From Paracoccaceae bacterium (GTDB lineage Bacteria > Pseudomonadota > Alphaproteobacteria > Rhodobacterales > Rhodobacteraceae), in the NCBI GenBank assembly GCA_023260935.1, contig JALQTL010000099.1, forward strand, positions 1 to 23,692: DNA of 23,692 bases, read 5' to 3'. The notes beneath the pieces are model-generated. The model was not told the origin of the DNA. It worked only from the letters and a program-made list of their open reading frames with translations, and ran no database searches. Both the position numbers and the translations under genes were made by a program. The first letter of the stretch is position 1. Every line of letters begins with the position of its first letter. Of the stretch, positions 7,736-14,144 are shown piece after piece.

Positions 7736-8844
7736 GCGACCTCCTCCTTGCGGATGGTATTGCGGGCGGGGGCAATGCGCTGGCCACTGGCGCGGTCGAA
7801 CAGGATGGCCGAGGTGGCATCGACGGCGATATGCGCGCGCCCCGATGCGGGCCCGGGCGATCCGGCGGGGCGCGAAACCATGATCTCGCGCCCGCGCAGG
7901 GTCAGGACCAGCGATACGGTCTTTTCGTTCAGCGGTGTCTCTGCCTCCACCTCGACCGGGATCGCGCCAGGCGTATCGGCCCCGACGAACCGGATCGCCT
8001 CGGGGCGCAGGCCAAGGATGCAGTCCTGGCCAACCTGAGCCGCGTAATCGTCCAAGAGCGGTACCGGCTGATCCGACAGAAGCGCCACCACACGCCCGTC
8101 GCGGCTTTCGGGGCGCACGTCCAGAAGGTTGATCACCGGGTCGCCGAACAGCCGGGCGATATCGGTGTTGGCGGGCGACAGATAGATTTCCTCGGGCGTG
8201 CCGATCTGCTGGATGCCGTGCCCGTTCATTACCGCGATGCGGTGGCCAAGGGCCATGGCCTCCTTGTAGTCCTGTGTCACATAGATCACCGTGGCGTTCT
8301 GGCTTTTCAGCAGCCGCGGCAGTTCCAGCCGCATCTCGAAGCGCAGCTTGGCATCCACGTTGCGCAAGGGATCATCCAGCAACAGGATAGACGGTTCGGC
8401 CGAAAGCGCCCGGGCAAGGGCGGTGCGTTGCTTCTGGCCGTTCGACAGTTCCTTGGGCTTGTGGTGCAGCACATGGTCGATCTTCAGAAGTTGCGCCACC
8501 TTTGACACCGTCTGCCGGATGGCATCGGCCGATCTGCCCCGTGCGGTCAGAGGGGCGGCGATATTGGCAAAGGCATCCATATGCGGAAAGAGCGCGAAGT
8601 TCTGAAAGGCCATGCCTATGCCGCGGTCCTCGGGTTCCACCCCGGCCATGTCGCGGCCATGCAGGCGGATATGCCCTGCCTCGGGGTCGATCACGCCGGC
8701 GATCAGCCGCAAGAGCACCGTCTTGCCCGCGCCTGACGGGCCAAAGAGGACAAGGGTTTCCCCTTTGGCCACCGTCAGCGACACGTCGTCGATGACGGTG
8801 CCCGACTTGAACGATTTGCGAAGGTTCTTCAGTTCGATCGTCAT
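7732..8844 (-). CDS. Carbohydrate ABC transporter ATPase with altered catalytic residues
   Basis: A 370-residue ATPase, the first of two in this transporter. Walker A is intact (GPSGAGKT, residues 35-42) and the Q-loop Gln81 is kept (GMAFQNFALFP). Three catalytic positions differ from the usual CUT1 ATPase. The signature is LSNGQKQR (133-140) instead of LSGGQ. The residue after Walker B is Asp158 rather than Glu (LLLDDPLRNVDAKLR). The switch His is Gln191 (YVTQDYKEA, CAG codon). Such changes are typical of the degenerate half of an asymmetric ABC ATPase pair. The C-terminal 130 residues form the regulatory OB-like region (LGLRPEAIRFVGAD). The gene starts 3 bases after the permease stop and overlaps the next ATPase as ATGA. 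It is clearly an ABC ATPase; reduced hydrolysis at its own site is inferred. Confidence 0.94.
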   Translation of the reverse strand: MTIELKNLRKSFKSGTVIDDVSLTVAKGETLVLFGPSGAGKTVLLRLIAGVIDPEAGHIRLHGRDMAGVEPEDRGIGMAFQNFALFPHMDAFANIAAPLTARGRSADAIRQTVSKVAQLLKIDHVLHHKPKELSNGQKQRTALARALSAEPSILLLDDPLRNVDAKLRFEMRLELPRLLKSQNATVIYVTQDYKEAMALGHRIAVMNGHGIQQIGTPEEIYLSPANTDIARLFGDPVINLLDVRPESRDGRVVALLSDQPVPLLDDYAAQVGQDCILGLRPEAIRFVGADTPGAIPVEVEAETPLNEKTVSLVLTLRGREIMVSRPAGSPGPASGRAHIAVDATSAILFDRASGQRIAPARNTIRKEEVA

Positions 8845-8847
8845 GGC

Positions 8848-9705
8848 TTATCCCTTGACAGCGCCCAGCGACAGACCTTCGACAAGGTAGCGCTGCGCAT
8901 AGAGGGCGAGGGCGAAGGTCGGGGCGATGGAAAGCACGATGCCCGCCGCGACCTGGCCATACTGGATGCCCGATGCGGTGACAAAGGCAAGGGCCCCCAC
9001 GGTGACCGGCTGCTTGTCGGCCGAGGCCAGAACCAGTGCGAAGACAAAGTTGTTCCAGGCGAAGATGAAGGACAACAGCCCCGCCGCCGCGATTCCCGGC
9101 CCGGCAAGGGGCAGGGCGATCCGCCGGAAGGTGGACCAGAAGTCATGCCCCGCAATGCGGTAGGCATATTCGATATCGGCCGGGATATCCTCGAAATACC
9201 CGCGCACGATCCACAGGATCAGGGGCAGCACGATCAGTTGATAGACCCAGATCAGCCCGCCATAGGTATTGGCCAGCCCCAGTTGCTGAAAATAGATCGT
9301 CAGGGGCAGCAGCACCAGCAGCGGCGGGGCGAAGCGGAAGGACAGCAGGGTAAAGGCGATGTCTTCGGACCCGCGGAATTTCAGCCGCGCAAAGGCATAA
9401 GCGGCGGGCACCCCCAGCAGCAGCCCAACCGCCACGGATGTGGTTGACAGGAACAGCGAATTCCACAGGTTGCCCATGAAATTGATGTCCAGCGTGCCGG
9501 CCTGCGTTTCCAGCCGCCCGGTGATCAGCGCGGTATAGTTTTCCAGCGTCGGGCTGAACACCACCGAAGGCGGCACGCGCAGGATCGTCTCGTTCGTCTG
9601 GAAACTCATCAGGAAGATCCAGACGATCGGGAACATGAAGAAAAGGCAGATCAGCGTCAGGGCGATGCCCCGCAGGATGCGCTCGATCGGAGAGACGGTG
9701 TCCAT
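8848..9705 (-). CDS. CUT1 ABC transporter permease (MalG-like)
   Basis: This 285-residue inner-membrane permease has a first membrane segment at about residues 13-35 (LTLICLFFMFPIVWIFLMSF) and five further hydrophobic spans. The EAA-type cytoplasmic loop that docks the ATPase is DIEYAYRIAGHDFWSTFRRI, followed by ALPLAGPG. NETILRVPP after the first span is typical of MalG/UgpE-type permeases. The start is the ATG at 9703-9705, which has a GAGGGGG ribosome-binding site overlapping the upstream permease stop. A longer in-frame version reaching 9798 would overlap that gene by 80 bases with a non-membrane leader and is rejected. It forms the channel with the other permease. Confidence 0.93.
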   Translation of the reverse strand: MDTVSPIERILRGIALTLICLFFMFPIVWIFLMSFQTNETILRVPPSVVFSPTLENYTALITGRLETQAGTLDINFMGNLWNSLFLSTTSVAVGLLLGVPAAYAFARLKFRGSEDIAFTLLSFRFAPPLLVLLPLTIYFQQLGLANTYGGLIWVYQLIVLPLILWIVRGYFEDIPADIEYAYRIAGHDFWSTFRRIALPLAGPGIAAAGLLSFIFAWNNFVFALVLASADKQPVTVGALAFVTASGIQYGQVAAGIVLSIAPTFALALYAQRYLVEGLSLGAVKG

Positions 9706-9716
9706 GCTTGGCCCCC

Positions 9717-10637
9717 TCAGGCAGTGTTGCGCTGCTTTTCCCGCAGGCGCAGCCAGTTCTTGATGAAGATGTTCGACAGCACATAGGTGATGGCCCACAG
9801 GATCATCAGCAGCGCGGCAGACCGCCCCACATTCGTCGACTGGAAGAAGTTCAGATAGGCTTCGACCTGAAACACGGTCAGCTTGTCGCCCGGTCCGCCC
9901 TGGGTCATCGCATAGATTATGTCGAATTGCTGAATGGATTCGATCACGCGGAACAAGGTGGCGGTCAGCAGGAAGGGTGTCAGCATCGGCAGCGTGATGC
10001 GCCAGAACACGAACAGCCGCGGCACACCATCCAGCGCTGCCGCCTCGAAAGGCTGGGGCGGCAGCGACCGCAGGCCCGCCAGCAGCAGGATCATGATGAA
10101 GGGCGTGTAAACCCAGACATCGACGATCACCACAGTCAGCATCGCGGTCTGCGGGTCGGATGCCCAGTTGAAATTTTCAAGCCCCACCAGCCCGGCCAGA
10201 TAGGACAGGATGCCAAAGCCCGGGTTCGTCATCAGCTTCCACATCAGGGCGGCAAGGGCAGGGGCCGTCATCAGCGGCATCAGCAGCATGATCGAGATGA
10301 AATTGTTCATCCGCGTCCGCTTTTGCAGCAAAAGCGCGATGCCAAGCCCAAGCAGAAGCTGCACCGTAACCGCCCAGAACGCATAGGTCAGCGATACCTT
10401 CAGCGTGTTCCAGAAGGCCGGATCGGTCATGAAATTGGCGTAGTTCGCACCCCAGTTGAATTCGCGTGCCCAAGGCTGCGACAGGCGATAGCGCTGCAAG
10501 GAATAGATCACGGCCGTGAAAAACGGGACCAGGATGCCGATACAGGTCAGCAGCGCGGGCAGTGACAGAAGATAGGGCAGAACCTTGCGGCTGACGCGAA
10601 AGCGGCGGCGTGGCAGGTCTGGGTCGGCGTTCGTCAT
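9717..10637 (-). CDS. CUT1 ABC transporter permease (MalF/UgpA-like)
   Basis: A 306-residue membrane protein with six predicted spans. The first follows an Arg-rich cytoplasmic N-terminus (RRRFRVSRKVLPYLLSLPAL). The EAA loop reads FEAAALDGVPRLFVFWRI, followed by TLPMLTPF, a clear binding-protein-dependent permease signature. GGPGDKL near the last span is also typical of the sugar permease family. It lies 139 bases downstream of the solute-binding-protein gene, a gap that carries a strong hairpin, and 11 bases upstream of the second permease. It provides half of the translocation channel. The family is certain; the ligand can only be inferred from the polyol enzymes encoded in the operon. Confidence 0.94.
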   Translation of the reverse strand: MTNADPDLPRRRFRVSRKVLPYLLSLPALLTCIGILVPFFTAVIYSLQRYRLSQPWAREFNWGANYANFMTDPAFWNTLKVSLTYAFWAVTVQLLLGLGIALLLQKRTRMNNFISIMLLMPLMTAPALAALMWKLMTNPGFGILSYLAGLVGLENFNWASDPQTAMLTVVIVDVWVYTPFIMILLLAGLRSLPPQPFEAAALDGVPRLFVFWRITLPMLTPFLLTATLFRVIESIQQFDIIYAMTQGGPGDKLTVFQVEAYLNFFQSTNVGRSAALLMILWAITYVLSNIFIKNWLRLREKQRNTA

Positions 10638-10737
10638 GGACTAGTCCTTTCCGAAGGTCCGGGCAGGGCCGGAACCGGGCGGGTCGGGGCGGAACGGGCG
10701 GAAAAAGAGGGGGGTGTGTTGCGGCGATGCGCGCAAT

Positions 10738-10763
10738 CCTGCCCCGCGTGACCGCGGGGCAGG
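10738..10763 (-). terminator. GC-rich hairpin after the solute-binding-protein gene (attenuator or mRNA-stabilising stem)
   Basis: An 11-base perfect inverted repeat (10738-10748 with 10753-10763, CCTGCCCCGCG arms) encloses a 4-base loop, starting 14 bases after the binding-protein stop. No U-run follows directly on the minus strand, so it is not a textbook full terminator. Hairpins at this position in sugar ABC operons are known to protect the upstream mRNA or reduce read-through, giving more binding protein than permease. That role is inferred here. The rest of the 139-base gap shows no gene. Confidence 0.7.
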
Positions 10764-10776
10764 GCCGTGATGCGGA

Positions 10777-12219
10777 TCAGCCCAGACCGGCCTCTTTGAG
10801 CTGGCTGTTGACGCTTTCGGCCAACTGATCCAGCCCTTCATCGACCGGCACTTCCTTGGCCACCATCTTTTGCAGCGTGGCGGCCCATTCCGTTGTCAGG
10901 TCAAAGAACAGGGGCTGCGGCGTGAACTTGATCGATGCCCCGGGTGCCGAGGCATCGTGCATCTCGACATAGCCCGAGTAGGACTTCGACAGCTTGTCGC
11001 GGAAGGCGCCATCCGCCCAGACCGATGCGCGGGCCGGGTTCACCAGGTCCATCTGCTGGGCGCCGAACAGGTCATGCTCGGGGCCCGTGACCCATTGCAG
11101 GAAGTACCAGGTTGCGTCCTTGTCCTTCGAGAAGGTGGACATCGCCATCGACCAGATCCAGATGTTCGGCGTGGGCGCCGGGGCGGCCGGGTTTGCCTTG
11201 AAGGCCGAGAAGGCAAGGTTGCCCGCTTCGGCATTGCCCGGACCGTTCATGAAGTAACCCAGGATATCGGCATCGAACATCATCGCGGACTTGCCCGCGC
11301 CAACGTCGGTGCCCACCTGATACCAGGTATGGGTCGACCAGTCGGGCGCCCCCGATTCCTGGATCATCTGCACCCACTTGCGGTGGAACTCTTTCGACAC
11401 GTCGGTGTTCATCGCGGCCGAAAGCTTGCCGTCGGCGCTGATGTTCAGATCCTTCTGGTCGAAGTTGGCATAGCCCGAAAGGAAGCCCGGGTGGATCGTC
11501 GCCCATGACCGCGATCCGCGCACGCCGATGCCGTAGCCCCCGTTCATCGCTGCCTTGGCCTTGGCTGCGGCTTCAAGCAGTTCGTCAAGGTTGGTCGGCA
11601 CGGCGATGCCGTTCGCGTCGAACACCCGCTTGTTGTAGGTCAGGTTGTTCTGTTCATAGGCCAGCGGGATGCACCACTGCTTTGCATCCGCAGAGCCGAG
11701 CGCGCCACCCGGAACACCGTTCCAGGCGCAGGACTTGATCACGCCCGGCAGGAAATCATCCCAGGCATACATCGGGTTGGTCTTCGACGGGTCGTTGACC
11801 CACTGGCTCAGGTCTTCGGTCCAGCCGGCCGGGCCATAGGTCCAGGTCATGTAGGCGCCGGTCATGAAGGCGTCATATTCGCTGGAACCCGAAGAAAGCG
11901 CGGCCGTCACCTTGTCGAAATAGACATCTTCGGGGAAGACGTCATATTGCACGTCCATGCCGGTCAGGGCCTTGAAGTTGTCGATATTGGCGAGCATCGC
12001 ATCGGTGTAGGGGTGCTTGTTCAGCAGCAGTTTCACCGTCTTGCCCGCATGGGCCTTCCAGTCGAAATCCGCCGCCAGTGCCCGCGTGGCCGAGGCGTTC
12101 AGCAGAACGCTGGCCGTCGCCGTGGAAAGACCCAGCGCCCCGAGGCCCTTGATCATGCCCCGACGGCTGACAGAGCCGCGGATATAGGCGTCGATAAGAT
12201 CCTTTTCCTTTTCGTACAT
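10777..12219 (-). CDS. ABC transporter solute-binding protein, Tat-exported, CUT1 type
   Basis: A 480-residue periplasmic sugar- or polyol-binding protein. The N-terminus carries a twin-arginine signal, SVSRRGMIKGLGALGLS, followed by an Ala-rich hydrophobic stretch and a likely cleavage site after ATRALA, so it is probably exported folded through Tat. The mature part begins ADFDWKAHAGKTVKLLLNKHPY and continues in the extracellular-solute-binding family 1 style (FPEDVYFDKVTAALSSGSSEYDAFMTG, ATWYFLQWVTGPEHD). It is somewhat longer than typical family 1 proteins. The start has a strong GGAGG ribosome-binding site six bases upstream. It sits between the regulator gene (32-base gap) and the permeases. 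The ligand is not evident from sequence; a polyol is inferred from the operon. Confidence 0.94.
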   Translation of the reverse strand: MYEKEKDLIDAYIRGSVSRRGMIKGLGALGLSTATASVLLNASATRALAADFDWKAHAGKTVKLLLNKHPYTDAMLANIDNFKALTGMDVQYDVFPEDVYFDKVTAALSSGSSEYDAFMTGAYMTWTYGPAGWTEDLSQWVNDPSKTNPMYAWDDFLPGVIKSCAWNGVPGGALGSADAKQWCIPLAYEQNNLTYNKRVFDANGIAVPTNLDELLEAAAKAKAAMNGGYGIGVRGSRSWATIHPGFLSGYANFDQKDLNISADGKLSAAMNTDVSKEFHRKWVQMIQESGAPDWSTHTWYQVGTDVGAGKSAMMFDADILGYFMNGPGNAEAGNLAFSAFKANPAAPAPTPNIWIWSMAMSTFSKDKDATWYFLQWVTGPEHDLFGAQQMDLVNPARASVWADGAFRDKLSKSYSGYVEMHDASAPGASIKFTPQPLFFDLTTEWAATLQKMVAKEVPVDEGLDQLAESVNSQLKEAGLG

Positions 12220-12251
12220 ACCATTCCTCCCTATTCACCCGTTTGGCTGGG

Positions 12252-13208
12252 TCAGCCTTCCACAAGCGCAATTGCCGTGCGCTCTTCGGTGATGAGCCCG
12301 CCCAGCAGGCCGCTCATCAGCACAGACCTGATCGCGCAGGTCTTTTCAGTGCCGCCAGCGATGGCGACAATCCTTCTGCCCTGAAGCTGATCCAGCCGCA
12401 GCGACAGGGTGCGCTGGGTCAGCGATGTCTTGATCGCTCGGCCGGTCTGGTCAAAGAAGTGGCCCAGGATCTCGCCGACCCCGCCTTCGCCCCGCACCTC
12501 GGTGATCTCGGGCGTCTCGACCATGCGTGAAGAGACGAGCTGGGCATGGGGTTCGGTCGTGCCGATGCCGACCAGCATCAGATCAGCCGAGGCGGCAAGT
12601 CGGAACACGTCCGACACCCCACGCTGCGAAAGCAGCACCTCGCGGTCCTCGACCGTATTGGCAAAGAAGGGCACCGGCATCACATAAGCCTGCGCCCCGG
12701 TCTTTTCGGCAAGGCGGTGGATCACGTCATGCGGGTTGGCGGCATAGTTCCGCGTCAGCCCGCCCAGCAGGGATACAAACCGCAGATCGGCGGCATCCAG
12801 ATGCGGCAGTTCGCGCACCGCCGCTGCAAGGGTCCGGCCGTGGCCCACCCCGATCACCCCCTTTGGCCGGGCTTCGATCATCCGCTGGATATAGGCCGCC
12901 CCGGCCAGACCCAGTGCCCGGTAAGGCGGGGCGTCCTCGGTCAGGTCTGGCACGATTTCGCAGTAATCGAGCCCGAAGCGCCGGGCCAGCCGTTCCTCCA
13001 GCGCCACCAGTTCGGCGATCGGGCCATCGATCCTGACCTTCACAAGCCCCGCTTCGGTTGCCCGCGCGATCAGCCGATGCGCCTTTACCCCCGTGATGCC
13101 CAGCCGCTTGGCCACATCCGCCTGAGTCAGCCCGCCCGCGTAATGCAGCCATGCTGCCCTGACGGCAAGACTCTCCTCGGCATCCCGTGACAGGGGCGAA
13201 CGGGCCAT
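12252..13208 (-). CDS. SorC-family transcriptional regulator (EryD-like position)
   Basis: This 318-residue DNA-binding regulator is the first gene of the operon. The helix-turn-helix is AGGLTQADVAKRLGITGVKAHRLIARATEAGLV (about residues 24-57, quoted here as LTQADVAKRLGITG). The rest is the SorC sugar-phosphate-binding domain, with VIGVGHGRTLAAAVREL, FVSLLGGLTRNY and AGGTEKTCAIRSVL. SorC proteins, including EryD, usually repress catabolic operons and respond to a phosphorylated intermediate. The start is the ATG at 13206-13208, preceded by GGGAGGAG; an in-frame ATG at 13262 lacks a ribosome-binding site and lies on the promoter. An inverted repeat at 13255-13273 just upstream suggests autoregulation. 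The family is secure; the effector is inferred. Confidence 0.93.
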   Translation of the reverse strand: MARSPLSRDAEESLAVRAAWLHYAGGLTQADVAKRLGITGVKAHRLIARATEAGLVKVRIDGPIAELVALEERLARRFGLDYCEIVPDLTEDAPPYRALGLAGAAYIQRMIEARPKGVIGVGHGRTLAAAVRELPHLDAADLRFVSLLGGLTRNYAANPHDVIHRLAEKTGAQAYVMPVPFFANTVEDREVLLSQRGVSDVFRLAASADLMLVGIGTTEPHAQLVSSRMVETPEITEVRGEGGVGEILGHFFDQTGRAIKTSLTQRTLSLRLDQLQGRRIVAIAGGTEKTCAIRSVLMSGLLGGLITEERTAIALVEG

Positions 13209-13254
13209 ATCTCCTCCCAAAGATGGCCGGTCAGTGTGATGCTGACCTGAATTT

Positions 13255-13273
13255 TTTTTCACTTAATGAAAAA
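13255..13273. promoter_or_regulatory. Inverted repeat overlapping the -10/+1 region: candidate SorC operator
   Basis: TTTTTCA-N5-TGAAAAA, two perfect 7-base arms (13255-13261 and 13267-13273), sits over the predicted -10 and start of the operon promoter and 47 bases from the regulator's own ATG. This is the position expected for an autorepressor site. The link to the SorC protein is inferred from placement only. Confidence 0.5.
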
Positions 13274-13299
13274 TCTTGCAGATTCGCCGGATTTGTCAA
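13272..13299 (-). promoter_or_regulatory. Putative sigma70-type promoter of the polyol operon
   Basis: On the minus strand a perfect TTGACA (13299-13294) is followed after 16 bases by AAGATT (13277-13272), a weak -10. The start would lie near 13265, about 55 bases before the regulator ATG. It is the only consensus -35 in the intergenic region facing the operon. Confidence 0.55.
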
Positions 13300-13345
13300 T
13301 GCCAATCTGCCGGGCGAACAGGTATCCGAAATTTCCGAACGCGAT

Positions 13346-13378
13346 CTGTGCCTTGGCACAGGGAAAAAACCCTGTGCC
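13346..13378. repeat. Nested palindromes between the divergent promoters
   Basis: Three arms share one core: CTGTGCC (13346-13352), GGCACAGGG (13355-13363) and CCCTGTGCC (13370-13378). The first two form a 16-base palindrome with a TT centre; the last two form a 9-base stem with an A6 loop. The element ends 4 bases before the -35 of the ribH2 promoter. It may be a protein-binding site or alternative hairpins; no T-run makes it a clear terminator on either strand. Confidence 0.6.
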
Positions 13379-13382
13379 GGCC

Positions 13383-13411
13383 TTGCCACCGCATCCTGGT
13401 GCTGCAATATT
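13383..13411 (+). promoter_or_regulatory. Putative sigma70-type promoter for the FMN riboswitch and ribH2
   Basis: TTGCCA (13383-13388) and AATATT (13406-13411) are separated by exactly 17 bases. The predicted start, about 13418, falls at the 5' side of riboswitch helix P1, which is where the transcript should begin. Confidence 0.6.
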
Positions 13412-13415
13412 CCGC

Positions 13416-13541
13416 CCGTTCTCGGGGCGGGGTGAGATTCCCCACCGGCGGTTACAGCCCGCGAGCGCCTGCCCCCGGGCAGGGTCAGCAGATCCGGTGG
13501 AACTCCGGGGCCGACGGTATAGTCCGGATGAAAGAGAACGG
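13416..13541 (+). promoter_or_regulatory. FMN riboswitch (RFN element)
   Basis: The conserved RFN blocks appear in order: CGGGGCGGGGTGAGATTCCC, ACCGGCGGT, AGCCCGCGA, AGATCCGGTG, TCCGGGGCCGACGGTATAGT and CCGGATGAAAGAGAACGG. Helix P1 is an 8-base perfect pairing of CCGTTCTC (13416-13423) with GAGAACGG (13534-13541). RFN elements bind FMN and lower riboflavin gene expression when flavin is abundant. Downstream, a 6-base stem (13559-13564 with 13580-13585) lies before the AGGAGG ribosome-binding site at 13598-13603. No U-run terminator is visible, so control is more likely at translation initiation. Confidence 0.97.
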
Positions 13542-13609
13542 ACGGGACGGCATTTGCCGGCCCCGGCCGCTATCGCCTTGGGGCCATTCTGGACATCAGG
13601 AGGTTCCAA

Positions 13610-14047
13610 ATGACCAAACTTCGTATCGCCTTCATCAAGGCGCGCTGGCATGCCGATATCGTCGATCAGGCGCTGGTGGGTTTTCAGCAGGACATGGCGG
13701 CGTCAGGCGTCGACCATGAGATCACCGCCTTTGACGTGCCGGGGGCTTTCGAGATGCCGCTGCTGGCGCGGCGTCTGGGGCAATCGGGGCGGTTTCATGC
13801 CATTGTGGCGGCCGCGCTGGTGGTGGATGGCGGTATCTATCGCCACGACTTCGTGGCTCAGGCGGTTGTGTCCGGCCTGATGGAGGCCCAGTTGCAGACC
13901 GGCGTGCCGACCTTTTCGGTCAGCCTGACGCCGCACCACTTCCAGCCCAGTGCAGAACACCACGCCTTCTTCCACGCCCATTTCGTCAAGAAGGGCGCCG
14001 AGGCCGCGCAGGCCGTGCGCCAGATCGCGGCGCTGGATACCCTGTGA
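13610..14047 (+). CDS. ribH2: 6,7-dimethyl-8-ribityllumazine synthase, RibH2 type
   Basis: A 145-residue lumazine synthase. It condenses 5-amino-6-ribitylamino-uracil with dihydroxybutanone phosphate, the next-to-last step of riboflavin synthesis, in the cytoplasm. It opens MTKLRIAFIKARWHADIVDQ and contains FDVPGAFEMPLLARRL, VVDGGIYRHDFVAQAV, VSLTPHHF and HHAFFHAHFVKKGAEAA. These features, especially RWHADIVD and DGGIYRHDFVA, match the RibH2 type of Brucella and Mesorhizobium rather than the common icosahedral RibH. The start has an AGGAGG site 6 bases upstream and follows an FMN riboswitch, which confirms the assignment. It is a single-gene unit, divergent from the polyol operon and convergent with the MFS gene. 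Confidence 0.96.
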   Translation: MTKLRIAFIKARWHADIVDQALVGFQQDMAASGVDHEITAFDVPGAFEMPLLARRLGQSGRFHAIVAAALVVDGGIYRHDFVAQAVVSGLMEAQLQTGVPTFSVSLTPHHFQPSAEHHAFFHAHFVKKGAEAAQAVRQIAALDTL

Positions 14048-14108
14048 AAGACTGGCGCGGGGGGAAGGCGGCAAGGTCCGCTTCCGGCCCGCAAAGTCTG
14101 TAAGAGAC

Positions 14109-14132
14109 GCGCGCCCCGGTTGCGGGGCGCGC
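14109..14132. terminator. Hairpin between convergent ribH2 and MFS genes (probable bidirectional terminator)
   Basis: A 10-base perfect GC-rich stem (14109-14118 with 14123-14132) has a 4-base loop and lies between the ribH2 stop (14047) and the MFS stop (14145). The flanks lack a strong T-run on either strand, so termination strength is uncertain, but the position suits both transcripts. Confidence 0.7.
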
Positions 14133-14144
14133 GCAATGGCAGGG

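Noticed and set aside
9706..9798. Longer MalG-like permease starting at 9798
   Set aside because: It would overlap the preceding permease gene by about 80 bases with a non-hydrophobic leader. The ATG at 9703-9705 has a good ribosome-binding site.
13209..13262. Longer SorC protein starting at 13262
   Set aside because: The extra 18 residues lack a ribosome-binding site and cover the operator and the expected transcription start. The ATG at 13206-13208 has a strong site.
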